Origin: Dyella_B sp035508675
GTDB lineage: Bacteria; Pseudomonadota; Gammaproteobacteria; Xanthomonadales; Rhodanobacteraceae
NCBI RefSeq assembly: GCF_035508675.1
Contig: NZ_DATJMN010000035.1
Coordinates: 1-9,530, forward strand
DNA: 9,530 nucleotides
Direction of reading: 5' to 3'
In this document: positions 6,244 through 9,530 of the stretch, in pieces
Position numbering within the stretch: position 1 is the first letter of the stretch
Layout of the letters: each line of letters begins with the position of its first letter
The notes under the pieces: generated by a model
Databases searched by the model: none
What the model was told of the DNA's origin: nothing
Seen by the model: only the letters and a program-made list of their open reading frames with translations
Position numbers and translations under genes: made by a program

Positions 6244-6510
6244 GTGTTCAATCTCTTGATGTCGGGCGGTGGTTGGGCGGCTAACCGGGACACTTTCGGA
6301 GCCAGCCGCGTTCTTGAATACACCGATGACACTGTTAAAGCCCGGTTTTGTCCTGGGTGCATCCGAGGTAACTTGATATGGGCTACCAACGAAATGACGG
6401 GTAGTTCTCTTTGGAATTGCACTCATGACAACACGTTCGGATGGTCGCTCTTCGCACAACTTCGAAGTCACTCACTCAGACGAGGAGTGGAGGAAAATCC
6501 TCACCCCTGA
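6244..6510 (+). pseudogene. GTG-started ORF, probably the 5' fragment of a truncated gene
   Basis: An 88-codon frame starts at GTG 6244 behind a very good ribosome binding site, GGGAGG at 6231-6236, spaced 7 bases. Its first 35 or so residues (beginning MFNLLMSGGGW and including SRVLEYTDDTVKARF) read like real protein. The later part is rich in Cys, Trp and Ser, and the last 86 bases overlap msrB in another frame. This suggests that the start of a gene was joined to the msrB region, leaving a tail of chance codons. It lies 50 bases after the HEPN gene and could have been a third member of that cassette. I do not recognise the family. It could instead be an intact small ORF overlapping msrB. 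Confidence 0.4.
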
Positions 6511-6856
6511 GCAATACAACGTGCTCCGTGGCCACGCGACAGAACGGGCGGGCACGTGCGCGTTGCTTTATGAAAAGCGTAAGGGCACGTTTATCTGCGC
6601 GGGGTGTGATCAACCATTGTTCGTCGCAAAAACGAAATTTGAAAGTGGAACAGGCTGGCCAAGTTTCAATGAGCCGGAACCAGGTTCGGTCGAGACCACT
6701 ACGGATACGAGCCATGGCATGGTGCGCACCGAGGTTCATTGCAGTCAGTGTGACGGCCACCTTGGGCACGTGTTTCCCGATGGACCTCCGCCGACCGGGT
6801 TGCGCTATTGCATCAATGGGGTCGCCATGAACTTCCTGCCGGATTCGACCGAGTAA
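6425..6856 (+). CDS. msrB: Peptide-methionine (R)-S-oxide reductase
   Basis: This 143-residue MsrB repairs proteins by reducing methionine-R-sulfoxide, usually recycled by thioredoxin in the cytosol. No signal peptide is seen. Zinc ligands are Cys58 and Cys61 (CAGC) and Cys106 and Cys109 (CSQC). The catalytic cysteine is Cys129 in RYCINGVAMNF, and GHLGHVFPDGP (111-121) is conserved. In many MsrBs the resolving cysteine sits in SGCGWPSF; here that position is Thr (SGTGWPSF, 75-82). Cys45, in AGTCALLYEKR, lies 84 residues before Cys129 and probably does the job, as described for the Xanthomonas campestris enzyme, whose recycling cysteine is also near the N-terminus. ATG 6425 is the first start that gives a family-like N-terminus, but its ribosome binding site is weak. 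The upstream truncated ORF overlaps it, so its original promoter may have been replaced. Confidence 0.95.
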   Translation: MTTRSDGRSSHNFEVTHSDEEWRKILTPEQYNVLRGHATERAGTCALLYEKRKGTFICAGCDQPLFVAKTKFESGTGWPSFNEPEPGSVETTTDTSHGMVRTEVHCSQCDGHLGHVFPDGPPPTGLRYCINGVAMNFLPDSTE

Positions 6857-6993
6857 GGCAGCACGATTTGGAACAATAGCTTACGGTATACGGCACTGCT
6901 AAAGACTACCTCGAAGGTCTGCTGCCCACCCAATGCATAGGTTAGGGGAAAATCGATTAGCTCGAGTTATCGAGGGTAGCAAAGCCCCCTTCC

Positions 6994-7003
6994 AAGAGCG
7001 GTC
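6994..7003 (+). promoter_or_regulatory. AAGAGCGGTC motif before araC, shared with the hydrolase promoter
   Basis: AAGAGCGGTC lies 36 bases before the araC start. The identical 10 bases recur at 8084-8093, next to the tandem GTCCAT sites before the hydrolase. A shared site upstream of both genes would fit binding and autoregulation by the AraC protein. Only one half-site is visible here. A small palindrome CTCGA-GTTA-TCGAG (6961-6974) also lies in this gap without a known role. Confidence 0.3.
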
Positions 7004-7038
7004 AGCATAGCGAGATGATGGTGGCCAGGAGGGCACTT

Positions 7039-8010
7039 ATGAAAGCAAGCGAAAACAAGCACCCCCTCGCTGGGGCACAAGACGAATTGGACGATAGCGC
7101 TTTCGGGGTGCATCTTGCGGGTTGCTTTGGCATATCTGAGCCTGACTTACACGCTGAGCGCAGGCTGGAACGTGGAGCGATTGCGCTGTCTGAATTGAAA
7201 CTCGATCTTCCGATGGCGGAACCCAGCGGATCGTTGGGTTGCGGCGACGCTTTTCTCGTGGATGTTCAACTCGCCAGCATCGTGGGCCACGAATACTGGT
7301 TAAATGGCCGATCCATACGTGTAGAGCCTGCGATCGCAGGCATGACCTACATCCATGACGTGAGGCTCGACCCCAGAGCGTTGGTGCGTGAACCGACGCA
7401 CTCGCTTCACTTCTACATTCCACTCGCAACGCTTAATGCATTTGCCGACCAGAACGAATCTTCGCCGATCTCGGAGCTGATACACCGCCCGATGGTCGGT
7501 CGGGACGACCCGGTGATGAGGTTTCTGAGTCAAGCGGCCTTGGCCGCACTCCGTGAACAACACATCGCCAGTGTATTGTTGCTGGACGAAATCCTGGGTG
7601 CCGTGTGCGCACACACGCTGGGGCGTTATGGAAACGCCAGCGTCCCCATTCGTCGCTACGCATCGGGGCTGGCCCGATGGCAGGAGCGGCGCGCGAAGGA
7701 CATAATGGATGAGCGCATGGATATATCGCTCGAAGAGCTGGCACAGGAATGCCATGTGTCCGTGACACATTTCGTCAGGGGTTTCCGGCGGTCGACCGGC
7801 GTGTCACCTCATCAATGGTTGCTCGCCCGTCGCATCAGCAGAGCGAAGGTTTTACTCGTCGAGTCAAGGCACTCGCTGGCCCATATTGCATTGGAATGCG
7901 GATTCGCCAGTCAGTCTCATTTCAATGCCGCCTTCACGCACTACACGAAGTTGAGCCCTGGCCGCTGGCGCCGCGCCTTCGCGCCACGGATCGATAGTCC
8001 CGCTGAATAA
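7039..8010 (+). CDS. AraC-family transcriptional regulator
   Basis: This 323-residue protein has a C-terminal AraC/XylS DNA-binding domain at about 213-313 with two helix-turn-helix units. The first is around LEELAQECHVSVTHFVRGFRR (231-251) and the second around LAHIALECGFASQSHFNAAF (280-299), ending in the family hallmark FTHYTKLSPGRWRR. The N-terminal half (about 30-200) should sense a ligand or mediate dimerisation but shows no motif that names the signal. ATG 7039 is chosen because AGGAGGG at 7027-7033 lies 5 bases upstream; in-frame ATGs at 7015 and 7018 lack a good site. The next gene, an exported hydrolase in the same direction, starts 153 bases later behind tandem sites typical for AraC proteins, so it is the probable target. 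Related regulators often sit beside hydrolases or oxidoreductases that they activate. Confidence 0.93.
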   Translation: MKASENKHPLAGAQDELDDSAFGVHLAGCFGISEPDLHAERRLERGAIALSELKLDLPMAEPSGSLGCGDAFLVDVQLASIVGHEYWLNGRSIRVEPAIAGMTYIHDVRLDPRALVREPTHSLHFYIPLATLNAFADQNESSPISELIHRPMVGRDDPVMRFLSQAALAALREQHIASVLLLDEILGAVCAHTLGRYGNASVPIRRYASGLARWQERRAKDIMDERMDISLEELAQECHVSVTHFVRGFRRSTGVSPHQWLLARRISRAKVLLVESRHSLAHIALECGFASQSHFNAAFTHYTKLSPGRWRRAFAPRIDSPAE

Positions 8011-8059
8011 TGGGTCGCTTGATCCCGATAAGACATGCATATCGGTTGATGGGCAGTTT

Positions 8060-8111
8060 TTGACATTCGCGTCCATTTTTCGAAAGAGCGGTCCATCTGG
8101 CCATGCTCTAT
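8060..8111 (+). promoter_or_regulatory. Promoter and tandem AraC-type operator before the hydrolase gene
   Basis: GTCCAT occurs at 8071-8076 and 8091-8096, same orientation, 20 bases apart, or about two helical turns. AraC-type proteins with two HTH units bind such direct repeats. CTCTAT at 8106-8111 could be the -10 box, which places the second repeat near the -35 position, as at activator-dependent promoters. A perfect TTGACA at 8060-8065 lies upstream but has no matching -10 box at normal distance. Assignment to the neighbouring regulator is inference. Confidence 0.45.
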
Positions 8112-8163
8112 TTCCTTCGCCTTGTCGGCAATCTCATCTCATTTAGGCGTAGGACTTTTCATC

Positions 8164-8964
8164 ATGAAAAACGGACCAAAAATCTCCTGGTACTCGCTTA
8201 TCGCCACGGCCCTTATCTCTTTATCGAGCGCATCCCTAGCCATGAACAGTTCGTCCGCAGAAGCCGCCACCGCAGCACCGTCGCAGGTGAAGAATGTCAT
8301 TCTCGTGCACGGTGCATGGGCCGACGGTTCGAGCTGGTCGAAGGTCATTCCTCTACTCAATGCAAAAGGCTTGAATGTTGTTGCTGTGCAACTTCCGCTC
8401 ACGTCGCTGGCTGACGATGCCGCGACGGTAAAACGAGCGGTCGCTCTCGAGGATGGTCCAGTGCTTTTGGTCGGGCACTCCTACGGCGGCGCCGTCATCA
8501 CGGAAGCCGGCAATGATCCCAAAGTAAGCGGTCTGGTTTATGTCGCCGCTTTTGCGCCGGACGATGGCCAGTCTGCGGGCTCCCTGGGAGCGACCATGGC
8601 GCCCCCTCCGTTGGCTGCCGAGGTCAAGCCGGATAGCGAAGGGTTCCTTAAGCTTACTAAGGCCGGTGTCTACGAGAGCTTCGCCCAGGACTTAAGTGCA
8701 TCCGAAAAGGCCATCTTGTATGCCGCGCAGGCACCCACCAATGCAAAATCACTAGGTGGCAACATCAGTAATGCAGCGTGGCACAGCAAGCCTTCCTGGT
8801 ACATCGTTGCCTCCAAGGATCGAGCGATTCAGCCGAATCTTGAAGCCGGCATGGCAAGCAAGATTCACGCAACCACTACCACGGTTGCTTCCAGCCATGT
8901 TCCCATGCTTTCGCATCCTGATGCAGTGGCCGCTGTAATTGAGCAAGCCGCAGGCTTGAAGTAG
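8164..8964 (+). CDS. Exported alpha/beta-hydrolase (esterase-like)
   Basis: This 266-residue protein begins with a signal peptide: Lys residues at 2 and 6, a hydrophobic core WYSLIATALISLSSASLA, and possible cleavage after SLA (26) or AEA (34). The mature enzyme is a single alpha/beta-hydrolase domain without a large cap. HGAW (49-52) supplies the oxyanion-hole region. The nucleophile is Ser106 in GHSYGG, the likely acid is Asp219 in SKDRAI, and the base is His245 in SSHVPM. It resembles the small plant methylesterase-like group of bacterial hydrolases, but the substrate cannot be told. ATG 8164 has AGGA (8151-8154) nine bases upstream and begins directly with the signal peptide; an in-frame TTG at 8122 would add 14 residues that spoil it. 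It follows the AraC gene and its candidate operator, so it is probably inducible and acts in the periplasm or outside. Confidence 0.93.
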   Translation: MKNGPKISWYSLIATALISLSSASLAMNSSSAEAATAAPSQVKNVILVHGAWADGSSWSKVIPLLNAKGLNVVAVQLPLTSLADDAATVKRAVALEDGPVLLVGHSYGGAVITEAGNDPKVSGLVYVAAFAPDDGQSAGSLGATMAPPPLAAEVKPDSEGFLKLTKAGVYESFAQDLSASEKAILYAAQAPTNAKSLGGNISNAAWHSKPSWYIVASKDRAIQPNLEAGMASKIHATTTTVASSHVPMLSHPDAVAAVIEQAAGLK

Positions 8965-9034
8965 TCAGCAAGCGGATCGCGTAAGCGTCGGGCTACGTCC
9001 AATGGCCAACACTTGCCAGCCTCTCCCCACAATG

Positions 9035-9070
9035 CAGCCCGGGACTCACACGGTCCCGAGTTGCAGGCTG
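9035..9070. repeat. Hairpin in the convergent gap after the hydrolase
   Basis: CGGGAC (9040-9045) and GTCCCG (9053-9058) pair around a seven-base loop. Outer arms CAGCC (9035-9039) and GGCTG (9066-9070) could extend the stem past a seven-base bulge. There is no T run after it, so it is not a standard terminator, though it lies between two convergent genes where transcript ends are expected. The rest of 8965-9195 shows no gene. Confidence 0.35.
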
Positions 9071-9195
9071 AGTGGTAGTGTTCGGTAACGAACTACCTCG
9101 CGACTACGTAGCCCTACCGGCTTCTTCCACGTACACACTCCTCAGGGGTCCAATGCCCTACCGTTTAGCCTTCTATAGGCTGGGTGAAGAGAGTG

Positions 9196-9498
9196 TTACT
9201 GTACTGTTGCATGATCACGCAAGTGATTCATGACCTTAAGCGTGCCACCTGCACAAGCGGCTGCAAGCAAAGCAACAAAAGTACCGCCAGTAAGCTGGAA
9301 GAGCAGCGAGGTGCCCTGTATTAGTTCCTTGTCGCGAGAGTGGCCATCTGCGTACAGGTTGAAAATCAGGTACACAAATCATGCAACAGCTGCGGCGATG
9401 ATCAATGCGCGCCAGTTCTTGAAACAAAACGCAGAGAAGACGCTACTGCAGACCGGCACAATCAGACACAAAATCACTGCGAGAGCTTGCTCAGCCAT
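9196..9498 (-). pseudogene. Small membrane-protein gene interrupted by an in-frame TGA
   Basis: Read from ATG 9498 on the minus strand, the frame gives a hydrophobic 39-residue stretch, a TGA at 9379-9381, then another 60 residues in the same frame up to a TAA at 9196-9198. Read through, the 100-codon product would have three hydrophobic segments: about 6-26, about 31-49 (with the stop at codon 40 inside it) and about 72-86. A polar loop (YADGHSRDKELIQ) lies between the second and third. The start has a strong ribosome binding site, AGGGG at 9507-9511, eight bases upstream. Hydrophobic character continues on both sides of the stop, which argues for one gene broken by a point mutation (for example from TGG or CGA). 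Alternatives are a sequencing error, or a split gene restarted at GTG 9373-9375 just after the stop. I do not recognise the family. Confidence 0.6.
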
Positions 9499-9530
9499 GC
9501 ACTAGACCCCTATGGAATGATGAGAGTTAA

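Larger units (their letters stand above)
3384..9530 (+). mobile_element. Left part of an integrative element at tRNA-Leu (right end not seen)
   Basis: A P4-type integrase gene begins 185 bases after the 3' end of a tRNA gene and points away from it, the standard layout of tRNA-borne genomic islands. The nuo operon that usually follows secG and this tRNA in Xanthomonadales is absent. The cargo includes an Xre/HEPN pair, an apparently truncated ORF, msrB, an araC/hydrolase pair and a broken membrane-protein gene. No direct repeat of the tRNA 3' end that could mark the right end was found, so the extent is unknown. Some right-hand genes may belong to the chromosome or to older insertions. Confidence 0.55.

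Noticed and set aside
6760..6769. CCTTGGGCAC, a 10-base match to the tRNA-Leu 3' end (3372-3381), as possible right attachment site
   Set aside because: It falls inside msrB in codons for the conserved GHLGHV motif, and the match does not extend on either side. It is a coincidence of a coding constraint.
9230..9505. 91-codon plus-strand frame at the right edge
   Set aside because: It is rich in Ala/Lys/Ser without domain character and lies opposite the hydrophobic minus-strand gene, which has the better start and coherent membrane segments.
1..9530. CRISPR arrays, IS elements with terminal inverted repeats, rRNA
   Set aside because: No regularly spaced repeats, transposase motifs or rRNA-like segments were seen on either strand.

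Overview
The window looks like a gammaproteobacterial chromosome of the Xanthomonadales type, possibly Rhodanobacteraceae (Dyella/Frateuria/Rhodanobacter-like). The pointers are the order tpiA-secG-tRNA-Leu, the moderately high GC of the left half, and an MsrB with the cysteine arrangement described for Xanthomonas. This placement rests on gene order and recognised families only; no search was run.

Left part (1-3383), chromosomal backbone. After about 400 bases without a convincing gene, which hold two hairpins, comes a VIT-family Fe/Mn transporter. It is followed tail to tail by a short-chain dehydrogenase on the minus strand. tpiA and secG then run on the plus strand (glycolysis and protein export), ending in a complete tRNA-Leu(GAG) gene. 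In Xanthomonadales secG is normally followed by the nuo (complex I) operon. Here it is not, and everything after the tRNA looks inserted.

Middle part (3384-6193), left end of an integrative element. A terminator is followed by a cluster of GGGGGCAT repeats, a P4-type tyrosine integrase with an unusual C-terminal extension, a further ATGCCCCC copy, and a terminator. Next is a compact two-gene operon: a 74-residue Xre-type HTH protein, then 2 bases later a 173-residue protein with an RNxxxH motif typical of HEPN ribonucleases. The operon has its own promoter with an overlapping palindrome. It resembles a toxin-antitoxin or phage-defence cassette and is the best candidate in this window for an undescribed system.

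Right part (6194-9530), accessory cargo. A GTG-started ORF with an excellent ribosome binding site seems to be cut short and runs into msrB (methionine-R-sulfoxide reductase). An AraC-family regulator follows, then an exported alpha/beta hydrolase. Between those two lie tandem GTCCAT sites 20 bases apart, which suggest that AraC controls the hydrolase. On the minus strand at the right edge is a small membrane-protein gene whose frame continues through an internal TGA, so it is probably a broken gene. No right-hand copy of the tRNA attachment sequence was found, so the element probably continues beyond the window.
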